Shown: positions 17,619 to 26,340, numbered from the stretch's first letter. The stretch is 64,000 nt of DNA from an uncultured Anaerolineae bacterium (GCA_937943625.1 CALEAD010000025.1:1-64000), one strand, 5' to 3'. Numbers and translations: made by a program. The notes: generated by a model not told the origin, from the sequence alone.

Positions 17619-17864
17619 TCAGCTATTACTCATGAGCAGGCTAAAGACGATGAAGCTGACGGTGATGAAGATGAGGGCATAGGCCAGGCGTTGGGTGAGG
17701 GTGGCGCGCCGCACAATACGGCCGTGTGCCTGATGGTAGGCGGTTCCGGCTGCCAGTTCGCGCGTGTTTTGCGAGGCGTAGCCGCCCACGCGCCGCAGCC
17801 ACCAGGCGCGGCGGCAGTAGATGTATTCGTTAATTTCGCGGGCGCGGATCCATTTGTCGCTCAT
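17619..17864 (-). CDS. Membrane-anchored Cas4-like nuclease, N-terminal half
   Basis: This 81-residue protein matches the beginning of Cas4/RecB-type nucleases. REINEYIYCRRAWWLRR carries the first iron-sulfur Cys in the usual YC.R..WL context, and GTAYHQAHG gives the motif-I His. A membrane helix follows (RLAYALIFITVSFIVFSLLM), and the protein ends there. The remaining motifs lie in the next gene, which itself starts with a membrane helix. Together the two would rebuild a complete active site next to the membrane. The ribosome binding site is weak. The start at 17864 is the only ATG before the motif. Confidence 0.7.
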   Translation of the reverse strand: MSDKWIRAREINEYIYCRRAWWLRRVGGYASQNTRELAAGTAYHQAHGRIVRRATLTQRLAYALIFITVSFIVFSLLMSNS

Positions 17865-17969
17865 ATGTTCTAATTATTGTGCAAAAAAGAGATGGTGTCA
17901 AGTGAGGGACGGCCGTTTTGGGCCAACGTTCACGTTTATCCGGGAAGGTAAAGATTGGCCTGCCGTTCG

Positions 17970-18068
17970 CGGCTAGCCGATGGCGATTTGTCTCCAGCCT
18001 GGCGGTCGGCCGGCGGCCGTCAGCGGTTAATACAGCCTTAGGAACCATGCCCAAGTTGAGAATTGCTG
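17970..18068. repeat. Intergenic MITE/REP-like repeat copy, one clear end
   Basis: The right end CAAGTTGAGAATTGCTG (18052-18068), preceded by GGAACCATGCC, matches the right end of the 54358-54531 copy. The interior has GGCGGTCGGCCGGCGG and GTCAGCGGT words. The left boundary is unclear. Confidence 0.6.
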
Positions 18069-18109
18069 TGGTGTTTGGCTCTCTCAGCGACGCGGACGGC
18101 CGTAGCGGT

Positions 18110-19435
18110 TTACGGCTCACGGGTTGCGGCTGGCGGCAAAAGCTGCTCGAGCAGTTCATCCAGGGGGGCAACGGCCGTTTTCGTTCCCGTCCACCTGGCA
18201 TCTAGCACCGCCTGGGGGCCGCGCAGCAGCAGCAGGGAGTATGGCTCGCTCTCTGGCGGCGTGAGGAAGGAGGCTAACCCCGGTTTTAGCAGGCCACTTT
18301 CCAGCAGTGGCGCGGTCAGGCTGATGATTTCGCTGGCGGAGAGGGTGGTGGTGAAGACGGCCGTTTCTCGCATCATCGCTACCAATTGCCCATCCTCATA
18401 TAGGGTCAGCCGTGTCCCGTCGGCGCGCCTGTATTCCAGCAGCGCCGCCAGGGGAAAAGCGGCCGGCGGACGAACAGGGGCATCGCTGACGCTGGCTGCC
18501 AGCTTTGCCTTCAGCGCCGCGTCCAGCGGCAGGTAGAGCGACAACAGCGGCGCAGGCAGGGTAAATTCTGGGCAGGCGATGGCAATGGTAATGGTTTGTT
18601 CCCCTTGATTGAGATAAAGCGTCTCCTGCGGCACACCGGGGCAGGTGGTGGTGTAGTTGTTGGCCAGGCTGTCCAGTTCCAGCGCTTGCAGGGTGGTGAG
18701 GAGCGGTGTTGGCGCAACGGCCGTTTCTGTCCCTGTTTGGGGCGCATCAATCTGCCCCTCGGTGGCCAGCCACAGCCACGTTTCGCCGCTGGCCGTCAGG
18801 GCGATGGTTTGCGCCGGCGCATAGGGAGAGGCGCTGCGCCGCAGGCCGATCACCGTCCCTGGGGGAAAGTGCGGCCCCAGCACCACCGCCAGCAGATTCT
18901 CCACGCTGGCCAGCAGTACCGGCTCTTGCAGCCATCCCTCGCCAGAAACACCGGAAACAGGCAAGTTATAAGCGAGCCAGACGCAAGTATCGCACCCTTC
19001 GGGTACAGATTGCAGCGCCAGTGCGGGCAGCACCTGTTGCAGTTCGAGCAAAATCATGCCCTGGTTGCTACGCTGCAACAGCCGCCCGACGGTCTCGTCG
19101 GCAAAAATAATCTGGCTACCCATGGTTCCTTGCAGGCGCCGGTCGAGGGCAATGGCAGGAATGCGGTAGCGTAGTTCTACAGCCGTATCGGCAAAATTCA
19201 CCGGCGTGCTGGTTGGCGCGGGACGGGTGGGCGTGGGCAGCGGCGTGGCCGTGACCAGAGTTGCGCGCACAGGGGGCGTAAACGTGGGGGGCAAAACCGG
19301 CGCTGCCGGCAAGGGGGAAGCGGCCACGGTAACTGCGTACGATGACGTTGCTGCTGGCAGCGTGGCAGGCGTGCCTGTTCTGGCCGCGCCGCAGCCCGCT
19401 AACAAAAAGAGTAGCAAACTTATCAAGCGTTTCAT
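18110..19435 (-). CDS. Lipoprotein of unknown function
   Basis: Unrecognised secreted lipoprotein, 441 residues. The N-terminus (MKRLISLLLFLLAGCGA) is a lipoprotein signal with lipobox LAGC. A Thr/Pro/Ala-rich linker (about 20-75) follows. The rest is a globular region with Leu- and Ala-rich strands and a pair of close cysteines (GCDTCVW). No enzyme motif is recognised. The ATG at 19435, behind AGGGG, is preferred over an upstream in-frame start at 19600, which would run into secF and hide the signal peptide. It is 25 nt after secF on the same strand and possibly co-transcribed. Confidence 0.75.
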   Translation of the reverse strand: MKRLISLLLFLLAGCGAARTGTPATLPAATSSYAVTVAASPLPAAPVLPPTFTPPVRATLVTATPLPTPTRPAPTSTPVNFADTAVELRYRIPAIALDRRLQGTMGSQIIFADETVGRLLQRSNQGMILLELQQVLPALALQSVPEGCDTCVWLAYNLPVSGVSGEGWLQEPVLLASVENLLAVVLGPHFPPGTVIGLRRSASPYAPAQTIALTASGETWLWLATEGQIDAPQTGTETAVAPTPLLTTLQALELDSLANNYTTTCPGVPQETLYLNQGEQTITIAIACPEFTLPAPLLSLYLPLDAALKAKLAASVSDAPVRPPAAFPLAALLEYRRADGTRLTLYEDGQLVAMMRETAVFTTTLSASEIISLTAPLLESGLLKPGLASFLTPPESEPYSLLLLRGPQAVLDARWTGTKTAVAPLDELLEQLLPPAATREP

Positions 19436-19460
19436 CGCGCCCCTGCTTTCTGCCCCTTGC

Positions 19461-20387
19461 TTAGCTGTTTGCCAACAGCGGCAGCTCCTTCTTTTCCCAG
19501 GCCACCAGCAGCGGTACGGCCGTAAAAATGGAGCTATATGTGCCGCTGAGCAGCCCCACGAACAGCACGGCAATAAACGGCTTGATGGAAGCGCCGCCAA
19601 AGAGCAAAATGGCCACCATCACAAACATGGCGTTGAGCTGTGTGGCCAGGGAGCGGTGAATCACTTCCAGAATAGAGCGGTTGACAACGGTTTCGTATCG
19701 TTCCATCGGCCGTTTGGCAATGTTTTCGCGGATGCGGTCGAAGACGACGATAGTGTCTTGCAGGGAGAAGCCAGCCACGGTGAGCACGGCCGTTAAAAAC
19801 AGCGCATCCACCTCCCACCCCAGCAAGATGCCGGTCAGAGCGGCAAAGCCCATAATCACCAGCAAATCATGCAGCATTGCCACCACCGCGCACGTGCCAT
19901 AGCGAAACGGGTTAGGAACCTGGCGGAACACCAGCATCACATAGCCCAAAATTACCAGCGCCGCCACCGCCACCGCCACAATCGCCGCCCGTGTCACCTC
20001 CGCCCCCACCGAGGGACTGACGCTTTGCACTTGCAGCGTGCCTGGCAGCAGTGGCGCCAGCTCATTCAGCGCTGTTTCAATCGCCAGTGCCTCTTCCGGC
20101 GACTTGAATTCAGTACGGATTTGCCACGCATTTTGCAGCCCTTCGCCACGTAGCGCCACCACGGCAGGATTGTTCACGCCAAAGCGCGCAAACGTCACTT
20201 CAATTTGCGGCTCTGTTACCGGTTGCGAAAACTGCACCTCAAAGCGCGTGCCGCCGCGAAAATCTACCGCCAGCGGAAAGGGCGCGCCACTGCGGATGAA
20301 GGAGAAAACCATCGCCAAAATTCCCAGGCCAATAATCACCCCTGAGATGGTGAAGTAAAGTTTGCGTTTTTCAACAATGTTGTACAT
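19461..20387 (-). CDS. secF: Protein translocase subunit SecF
   Basis: SecF pairs with SecD to drive late steps of Sec export using the proton or sodium gradient. The 308-residue protein has six predicted membrane helices with the family motifs VDFRGGTRFEV after TM1 and LSVGAEV-type and GFSLQDTIVVFDRIREN regions. The ATG at 20387 is preferred because GGGGATAGGGA lies just before it. An upstream in-frame start at 20435 would overlap secD. It lies 29 nt after secD. Confidence 0.96.
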   Translation of the reverse strand: MYNIVEKRKLYFTISGVIIGLGILAMVFSFIRSGAPFPLAVDFRGGTRFEVQFSQPVTEPQIEVTFARFGVNNPAVVALRGEGLQNAWQIRTEFKSPEEALAIETALNELAPLLPGTLQVQSVSPSVGAEVTRAAIVAVAVAALVILGYVMLVFRQVPNPFRYGTCAVVAMLHDLLVIMGFAALTGILLGWEVDALFLTAVLTVAGFSLQDTIVVFDRIRENIAKRPMERYETVVNRSILEVIHRSLATQLNAMFVMVAILLFGGASIKPFIAVLFVGLLSGTYSSIFTAVPLLVAWEKKELPLLANS

Positions 20388-20416
20388 GTCCCTATCCCCA
20401 AAAAAATCGGCAGTGG

Positions 20417-21760
20417 CTACACGCCGAGCAGCCACTTGCGTTTGCTCACCCAGTTGGTGGCCCGTCCCATGACAATGCGAACCAGGGTGCGGGTGATGAT
20501 GACGGCCGTAAACATGCTAATCATCACGCCAATAGCCAGCGTAATGGCAAAGCCCACCACCACGCTGGCGCCAAAGCTGCGCCCAAATAGCAGCAAGATG
20601 CCGCAAATCACCAGCGTGGCAATGTTCGAGTCGCGAATCGAGGACCATGCCTTAGAAAAACCGGTCAAAATCGCCTCGCGTAGCGTGGCCCCTTTGCGCA
20701 GCTCTTCCTTCATGCGCTCAAACACCAAAATATTGGCATCCACCGCCATGCCTGTGGAGAGCAAAAAGCCGGTGATCGCGGGCAGCGTCAGCGTCACGCC
20801 CAAAAATTGGAAGGCGGCAATGTTGAACAGCGCATACGTCAGCAGCGCCAGATCGGCCAGAAAACCGGGCAGCCGATAATAGATGAGCATAAACAGCAGC
20901 ACTACCGCCAGCCCGATTACGCCAGCGCGCAGGCTGGCACGAATCGAAAGCTCGCCCAATGTGGCCCCCACCTGGCGCGTGCTTTCGATTACCAGTGGTA
21001 CCGGCAAGCTGCCATAGCGTAGCTGCAGGGCCAGCGTGCGCGCTTCGTCATAGGTAAAACGGCCGGTAATTGTGCCCTGTCCCCCATCAATGCGGCTATT
21101 GATGCGTGGGCTGGAGATGACCTGCTTGTCGAGCACAATCGTGAGAAAGCGCCCCACATTATTCCCAGTGTGTGTGGCAAAGATTTCTGCTGCCTCTGGC
21201 TGTAGCGAGAAAGTAACCATCACTTCGCCAAATTGCGTTGTATCTACGCCGGCGCTGCGCACGCCTGCGCCGGTGAGAATGGTGGGGTAGGTTGGCGCGG
21301 GGAATTGTATCGGCGCCGTTGGGTTTGCCGGGTCTAGCTCGCAGCGGGAGGGTTGCCCATTGTTGAGCGTGGTGCGCACACAGGTTCCCTCCAGTAACTG
21401 TTCGTTGCCGGTGTCTATGAACTCTAGCAGGGCCGTTTCTTGAATGAGGGCAATGGCTTCGGCCGTGTTTTCGATGCCGGGTAGCTCGACCACGATGCGT
21501 CTGTCGGCTTCGGCCACTTCCACTAGCGGCTCTGTCAGACCCAGGGCGTTGATGCGCTGCTCGATAATGCTGGCGGCCGTGCGCATATCTTCGGCCGTTA
21601 CTTCCTGCCCTGGCACGGGGTCTGCTTGCAGCAGCACTTGCAGGCCACCTTGCAGGTCGAGTCCCTGGCGAATGGGGTAAGCCGGGTTGTTGATCACCCA
21701 CGCCGCGCCACCAATTATGAGCAAGATGATGAATAGCCAGATGAAATCGTTTCTGTTCAT
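20417..21760 (-). CDS. secD: Protein translocase subunit SecD
   Basis: Membrane subunit of the SecDF accessory complex, 447 residues. One N-terminal membrane helix is followed by GLDLQGGLQVLLQ and a large extracytoplasmic P1 domain (about 35-270). Five membrane helices follow, with TGFLLSTGMAVDANILVFER, the TM4 motif that carries the conserved Asp. The P1 domain is shorter than in Proteobacteria. The yajC gene that often precedes secD is not in the window. Confidence 0.97.
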   Translation of the reverse strand: MNRNDFIWLFIILLIIGGAAWVINNPAYPIRQGLDLQGGLQVLLQADPVPGQEVTAEDMRTAASIIEQRINALGLTEPLVEVAEADRRIVVELPGIENTAEAIALIQETALLEFIDTGNEQLLEGTCVRTTLNNGQPSRCELDPANPTAPIQFPAPTYPTILTGAGVRSAGVDTTQFGEVMVTFSLQPEAAEIFATHTGNNVGRFLTIVLDKQVISSPRINSRIDGGQGTITGRFTYDEARTLALQLRYGSLPVPLVIESTRQVGATLGELSIRASLRAGVIGLAVVLLFMLIYYRLPGFLADLALLTYALFNIAAFQFLGVTLTLPAITGFLLSTGMAVDANILVFERMKEELRKGATLREAILTGFSKAWSSIRDSNIATLVICGILLLFGRSFGASVVVGFAITLAIGVMISMFTAVIITRTLVRIVMGRATNWVSKRKWLLGV

Positions 21761-21946
21761 TGAAAACCTTGTCTGGAGAGGGACGCTGGGTTGGTTGGTT
21801 ATTGCAAGCGGTGGCGTGGGGCATGGCAGGTGAGGCGGAACACGCGCTTTTCTACCTGTGCTTCCTAAAATTTCGACGCGTCACGCTGTTAAAAGCCGCA
21901 CAAGTCCTTATAAAGGTCCCTCAGTTTAGGTGTCTTAACATGGGGG

Positions 21947-21974
21947 ATTATAACGGGCTGTGTGCAGGTGTCCA
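21947..21974 (-). promoter_or_regulatory. Probable secDF promoter
   Basis: Minus-strand -35 TGGACA (21969-21974), 16-nt spacer and a perfect -10 TATAAT (21947-21952), about 185 nt upstream of secD. Confidence 0.55.
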
Positions 21975-21992
21975 ATGAGGGTAACTGAGCAC

Positions 21993-22088
21993 CAGCAATT
22001 CTCAATTTGGACATGGTTCATAGGGCTGGGTTGACCACCGACCGCCGATCGCGGTTTGTGGTCAAATTAATGTGTTAAATTGAGGCTG
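21993..22088. repeat. Intergenic MITE/REP-like repeat copy, short form
   Basis: The left end CAGCAATTCTCAATTTG (21993-22009) is followed by ACATGGTTCA. The interior has GACCACCGACCGCC opposed by GCGGTTTGTGGTC. The right end AAATTGAGGCTG (22077-22088) lacks four bases of the full end. It lies just upstream of the secD promoter. The rest of 21761-22234 shows no gene. Confidence 0.65.
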
Positions 22089-22234
22089 GGGTCTGGCGAA
22101 ATTTGTGCTGGCTTCTGGAGCCGTAACGCTTTGGCAAATTGCGCTATACTGGCAGCCAGTAAACTCGCCCTGACTATCGCCCAGTTGCCCTGTTTTGGGG
22201 CAAGACGGGGGGACGTAGCTTTTCCTTCTACCCG

Positions 22235-22807
22235 TTACTCATTTTCAGGGCGCAGCATGGCAAATATGAGGGTGTCGCATAGTTCGTGGGTTAGATGATG
22301 ACGCGCGTTGTGCCGCAAGGTTGCTTCCAGGGTGTAGCCGGCGCGCCGGGCAACGGCCGCGCTGCGCGTATTCAGGGCGTCACAGCGAATCTCGATGCGT
22401 TGTGCCCCCAGGGCGTGAAAGGCAAACTGGGTTACGGCCGTTACCGTTTCGTGTATCAACCCCTGGCCGGTGTAGGCCGTGTGTAGCCAGTAGCCAATTT
22501 CAAAGCGGGGCACGCCCCAGTCTATGCGGTGCAGGCCGCTGCCGCCGATGATACGGCCGTGTGCCTTATGGACCAGCAACAGCCATAAATCTTCACGCGC
22601 CAGAAATTTCAGCCGCCCTTCGCGCACGCGCGCTTCGTAGCCTGCTTCATCCAGTACGTTTACGGCCCAGGGCAGCCACTGGCGCAGTTCAGCCTGGCTT
22701 TCGAGCACGGCCTGGCGCAGGGGCGCGCCGTCGCCTGGCAGTGGGCTGCGGATGATCAGGCGCGGCGTTTCTATCTGGTCGGGAAATTCGCGGAGGATGG
22801 GGAGCAT
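22235..22807 (-). CDS. GNAT family N-acetyltransferase (RimJ/RimL type)
   Basis: Acetyl-CoA-dependent transferase, 190 residues. It has the RimJ/RimL start (IETPRLIIRSPLPGDGAPLR), an acceptor region with FEIGYWLHTAYTGQGLIHE (GNAT motif A, with a degenerate pyrophosphate loop), and the motif B segment IEIRCDALNTRSAAVARRAG. The substrate may be an N-terminal amino group of a protein or a small amine, which cannot be decided. It is 15 nt after a secreted glycosidase-like gene on the same strand. Confidence 0.9.
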   Translation of the reverse strand: MLPILREFPDQIETPRLIIRSPLPGDGAPLRQAVLESQAELRQWLPWAVNVLDEAGYEARVREGRLKFLAREDLWLLLVHKAHGRIIGGSGLHRIDWGVPRFEIGYWLHTAYTGQGLIHETVTAVTQFAFHALGAQRIEIRCDALNTRSAAVARRAGYTLEATLRHNARHHLTHELCDTLIFAMLRPENE

Positions 22808-22822
22808 GGGAATTGTGAATGG

Positions 22823-24637
22823 TTAGTTGGTGGGTGTGAGTTGTTCGATGAGAAGATATGGCCGTCCGCCGATGGGGTAAAAGGGGGGCGGGCCGTCGTC
22901 GCCGGGGAAGGGGTTGCGATTGGTGGCGGCGGGCAAGGGAATGAGGTAGATGCTGTTTTGCGCATTGATGGTCTGGCTGCTGCCGTCGGCAGCCACCAGC
23001 AGAGCTGTGCCCTGGGGATTGAGCGCGGGGATCACGGCCGTTTCGGCGCTATGACACAATGTCCACATAGCCACAATCCGCCGGCCGCTGGCCGGTTGCT
23101 GGAAATACATTACTTCAATGGGTGGTTGTAGCATATCCGTGCCGTCCATCACGCAGGTGGGCACACCTTGCCGCTGGCGCGTGGGCGGTGTGACTTGTTG
23201 GATGTAGGTGGTTAGCACCTGAAATGCTGCCAGCGCCGGGCGCGCTGTGCCTGCCTGTGGGTGTTGCCTAAAGCAGGTAAAGTTTGCGTCGTTATTGGGG
23301 TTGCGGTACAGCCCGTTGGCGTCACCGGCGCAGGGTTTGCTGGGGTCTGTCACCAGCATTCCCTCTGGCGTGCATAGTTCGCCGTTGTGGGGCGGGAAGT
23401 TGGTATAAGCAGGTTGGTTCCCGCAGCCATCAAACAGTTGGAAGTGGAAGATGGCGTCCGCGCCGCCCGCCAGCGCATAAAGCGCGCTCTGAATGATATA
23501 GCTGGCCTGCTCCTCCATGGTGGCGCGCAGACTGCTGTTAGGGTCCCACACCGGGCCAGGATAATCGTTCCAGGCGGGCACGCCCGACTCATTCAGCCAG
23601 ATAGGTTTGGCCAGCCCACGACTGGCCAGGGTGCGGCCAGCACGCCAAACATGTTGCCACGATTTCCAGGCGTGGAAGTAGCTGTGCGTGGCGAGAATGT
23701 CGTGGAAGTAGCTGTATGGCGTAGCCAACGGATCGGCGTCGTACAAAAGAAGTACGTCGCGGTAGTAGTTGGGTAGCAGATGGTTGTTGGCCAATGCGCC
23801 AAAGAGAATTTGGGCGTTGGGGTCGGCTTGTTTGGCCGCCAGATAGCCGACTTTTTGCAGGCGGGCAAAATCTTCCAGGCTGCTGTTCCAAAAGATGGGC
23901 AGGTCGGGCTCGTTCCACATCTCCCAGTGGGTGATGCCAACGCCGGCAGGCCAGTTGTGCTGCTGTGCCAGAATGCCGCCAGGCTTGTAGCGGGAAACGG
24001 CCGTATACACAAAGCGCGCCCACCGGTTTGCCGGATTAATCTGCTTGCCCGGCCCCGGTACGTCGCTGCCATCGCTGAAGATGGGGTCATATAGCCCCAC
24101 GGGCGTGGCCGCCTGGATGCTTTGCAGCGATAATCTGCCAGGTGCTGGGAGGGAAACGGCCGTTGGTGTGCTGTCATCTGCCTCAAGTTGTGCCGTTGTG
24201 TAAAAGGCTGGCGTACCCAGCAAAATCGCATTGATGCGCAGCCCACGTGCCAGGTCGCTCAGCACTACGCTATCCGTGTCAAGAGCGCCAGCACAGCCGG
24301 GCGTCTGCGGGTGCCAACAAAACAGACCGGCGCTGCGTTCCACGTTAAACCAGTACAGCGGCCAGCGGTTCCAGGTAGCGCCCGTGGCCAGCCCCATCTC
24401 ATACTGAACGGCCGTTGCCGGCCGTTCCGGTGCGCTGATGAAATTGACGCCATACAGCGGGCCGCTGGGTGCGGGTGGTAACAGGGGGGTACTTGCTATT
24501 ACGGGCAGGTAGGTATGGTAACCCGTTTGCGCGCGTGTCCATGCCAGCGGCAGCAGCACGGCCAGCAACAGGGACAGGAAAAGAACAAGATGCGGCCAAC
24601 GGAAACGGCCGTGATTAATAAACGGTAATTGACTCAT
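22823..24637 (-). CDS. Secreted glycoside hydrolase-like protein (clan GH-A TIM barrel)
   Basis: The 604-residue extracytoplasmic protein has an N-terminal membrane helix or signal (about 14-36). A barrel with clan GH-A-like signatures follows: HWEMWNEPDLP near 235-245 holds the candidate acid/base Glu, and IWLNESGVPAWND near 343-355 holds the candidate nucleophile Glu. The domain resembles GH39/GH5-type endoglycanases in arrangement but was not assigned to one family. A Pro-rich linker and a C-terminal beta region follow. The N-terminal motif YHTYLPVI resembles linker motifs common in Chloroflexota exported proteins. It could act on polysaccharide outside the cell. Substrate unknown. Confidence 0.75.
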   Translation of the reverse strand: MSQLPFINHGRFRWPHLVLFLSLLLAVLLPLAWTRAQTGYHTYLPVIASTPLLPPAPSGPLYGVNFISAPERPATAVQYEMGLATGATWNRWPLYWFNVERSAGLFCWHPQTPGCAGALDTDSVVLSDLARGLRINAILLGTPAFYTTAQLEADDSTPTAVSLPAPGRLSLQSIQAATPVGLYDPIFSDGSDVPGPGKQINPANRWARFVYTAVSRYKPGGILAQQHNWPAGVGITHWEMWNEPDLPIFWNSSLEDFARLQKVGYLAAKQADPNAQILFGALANNHLLPNYYRDVLLLYDADPLATPYSYFHDILATHSYFHAWKSWQHVWRAGRTLASRGLAKPIWLNESGVPAWNDYPGPVWDPNSSLRATMEEQASYIIQSALYALAGGADAIFHFQLFDGCGNQPAYTNFPPHNGELCTPEGMLVTDPSKPCAGDANGLYRNPNNDANFTCFRQHPQAGTARPALAAFQVLTTYIQQVTPPTRQRQGVPTCVMDGTDMLQPPIEVMYFQQPASGRRIVAMWTLCHSAETAVIPALNPQGTALLVAADGSSQTINAQNSIYLIPLPAATNRNPFPGDDGPPPFYPIGGRPYLLIEQLTPTN

Positions 24638-24748
24638 ACGAGAAATAGTAACAGGCTATGGCTCAAGTTACCATAGATAGACAGTGAATTTGGGTCATCA
24701 GCCGGTTAGGCGGAAAGCTGACAAGGTGACCAGGTGAAAGGAGCAACG

Positions 24749-25363
24749 ATGAAAATTGCATTAATTGGCGCAACGAGAGGAATTGGCTTACAGGTATTGC
24801 AACAAGCATTGGCCCAGGGACACACCGTGCACGCCCTGGTGCGCAACCCCGCCAAAATCAGCCAAACGCATGAGAATCTGACGCTGTTTACCGGCGACGC
24901 GCGTCGCCCCGTAGACGTGGAGGTGTGTGTGGCCGGCTGCGACGCCGTAATTTGCGCCCTGGGAACCAGCCAGGGTGAAGAGCCGGTAGAGGTAGAGGGC
25001 ACGCGCGCCATTTTGCAAGCCATGCACAGCCAGGGCGTGCGCCGCCTGATTGCCGTGACTTCAATTGGCGTGGGGGATAGCAAAGATCAGGTGCCGATGT
25101 TCTTTAAGGTACTGATGAAGACGGCGCTGCGCAAGGTCATGGCGGCCAAAGAAGAGCAGGAACGGCTGGTGAAAGAAAGCGGGTTGGATTGGGTGATTGT
25201 GCGACCTGGGGGGCTGATTGATGGCCCGCCCACCGGCCAATACCGGCACGGATTGGATAAATCTATCATAGCCGGGCAGGTGCGGCGCAGCGACGTGGCT
25301 GCCTTTGTGCTGCAACAGTTGACGGATGATGCCTATCTGCGCCAGACGCCCGCCATTACCTGA
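24749..25363 (+). CDS. NAD(P)-dependent epimerase/SDR-like protein (NmrA/YwnB type)
   Basis: Cytoplasmic Rossmann-fold protein, 204 residues, of the atypical SDR group. It starts MKIALIGATRGIG with the glycine-rich NAD(P) loop, then HALVRNPAKI, AVICALGT and the C-terminal DWVIVRPGGLIDGP. The usual Tyr-x3-Lys catalytic pair is not evident, so it may be a sensor or a flavin-type reductase. The ATG at 24749 is preferred because AAAGGAG lies 5 nt upstream. The in-frame GTG at 24734 precedes that site. It converges on the TetR gene. Confidence 0.85.
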   Translation: MKIALIGATRGIGLQVLQQALAQGHTVHALVRNPAKISQTHENLTLFTGDARRPVDVEVCVAGCDAVICALGTSQGEEPVEVEGTRAILQAMHSQGVRRLIAVTSIGVGDSKDQVPMFFKVLMKTALRKVMAAKEEQERLVKESGLDWVIVRPGGLIDGPPTGQYRHGLDKSIIAGQVRRSDVAAFVLQQLTDDAYLRQTPAIT

Positions 25364-25374
25364 AGAAGATTAGA

Positions 25375-25545
25375 GACATGGTTCATGATGTGCTGAAGCG
25401 GTGCTTGCAATTTGTCTGACCACCGACGGCAGACCGCCCTTGTTCGACCGCTGACGGCAGACCGCCGACCGCGATACTGGAAAGGCATAACGCTCCGCGG
25501 TCTGTGGTCTGCGGTCAAATGTATAAAGATGCTTTGAAACATGCT
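25375..25545. repeat. Intergenic MITE/REP-like repeat copy with paired ends
   Basis: The left end GACATGGTTCATGATGTGCT matches the copy at 26913 over more than 20 positions. The right end TGAAACATGCT (25535-25545) is the inverted counterpart. The interior contains GACCACCGACGGCAGACCGC and, opposed to it, GCGGTCTGTGGTCTGCGGTC, so it folds into a long hairpin between two convergent genes. Confidence 0.75.
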
Positions 25546-25560
25546 CCAATCTCTATCTTC

Positions 25561-26211
25561 TCACGTTACCTGCTTCAGACTCGCTGCCAGCGAACGCAGC
25601 CCGGCGCTGATGCGCTCCACAGAAAAGCCGCGTACTTCGCGCTGAAAACGGAACAGGTCTACTTTCAGTGGCGCAAGCAGCGCATCGGCGATGTAGGCGA
25701 TGTCTAGCTCTGCGCTGATTTCCTGGCGCAACACGGCCGTTTGCAGCAGCCCGCTCACCGTCATATGTTGCCAGAAGTGAGGCAAAGAAAGGTGTGTGCT
25801 GTTGCCAAACAACCCTTCGCGCTGCACTTCACACAGCAGGGGTTGGTGAACGGCCGTAAAATGCACCAACGCATCCAAAAACATGTCTAGCTGTGCCATG
25901 CTGCTTTCACCATCCACCACCATTTGCCGCATTCGCGCCAGCATCGCTTCCTGAAAATCACTCAACTGCGCGTCCATTAGCGCCAGGCACAGCTCTCCCT
26001 TGTTGGCAAAACGGCGGTACAGCGTGCCCTTGCCCACGCCGGCAGCCTGGGCAATGTCGGCCATGCTCACATTTTCTACGCCATGCTGCGCAAAAAGCAC
26101 TTCGGCCGTTTGCAGCAGCAATTCACGGTTTGCTGCTGCGTCGCGCCGCTCATGTCGCTCTTCGCTGCCGCTTTCACTAATACTGCCTAAGGGGATAGAC
26201 CTGGGTTGCAT
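25561..26211 (-). CDS. TetR/AcrR family transcriptional regulator
   Basis: DNA-binding repressor, about 216 residues. The N-terminal helix-turn-helix (about 45-80) reads VENVSMADIAQAAGVGKGTLY then RRFANKGEL, typical of TetR. The rest is the helical ligand and dimer domain. The ATG at 26211 is preferred, though an in-frame start at 26277 exists and would run through the shared promoter region. It is divergent from the yceI gene. Two identical-style palindromes (TGGAC-4-GTCCA) lie between them and are the likely operators, so it probably controls yceI and perhaps itself. The inducer is unknown. Confidence 0.88.
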   Translation of the reverse strand: MQPRSIPLGSISESGSEERHERRDAAANRELLLQTAEVLFAQHGVENVSMADIAQAAGVGKGTLYRRFANKGELCLALMDAQLSDFQEAMLARMRQMVVDGESSMAQLDMFLDALVHFTAVHQPLLCEVQREGLFGNSTHLSLPHFWQHMTVSGLLQTAVLRQEISAELDIAYIADALLAPLKVDLFRFQREVRGFSVERISAGLRSLAASLKQVT

Positions 26212-26239
26212 GAAATTCCGGTGCCAATTCTCATCATGA

Positions 26240-26268
26240 TTGACAAGTGGACAACAGTCCAGTATGAT
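26240..26268 (+). promoter_or_regulatory. Strong sigma-70-type promoter of the yceI gene
   Basis: -35 TTGACA (26240-26245), 17-nt spacer and -10 TATGAT (26263-26268). One operator palindrome lies inside the spacer. Confidence 0.85.
26248..26261. promoter_or_regulatory. Putative TetR operator 1
   Basis: TGGACAACAGTCCA is a perfect 5-bp inverted repeat with a 4-bp centre, located between the -35 and -10 boxes of the yceI promoter. Confidence 0.7.
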
Positions 26269-26281
26269 TTTAGCCAATATG

Positions 26282-26295
26282 TGGACTTGAGTCCA
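26282..26295. promoter_or_regulatory. Putative TetR operator 2
   Basis: TGGACTTGAGTCCA has the same arms as operator 1. It is centred 34 bp downstream, a little over three helical turns, in the untranslated leader of yceI. It could block elongation or allow cooperative binding. Confidence 0.7.
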
Positions 26296-26340
26296 TTTGT
26301 AACGGGAAATAGATGCAGATTCACGAGGAGATTATAACAG

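Noticed and set aside
17047-17864. CRISPR adaptation locus
   Set aside because: A Cas4-like pair is present, but no cas1, cas2 or repeat-spacer array is seen within the window, so no CRISPR system is called.
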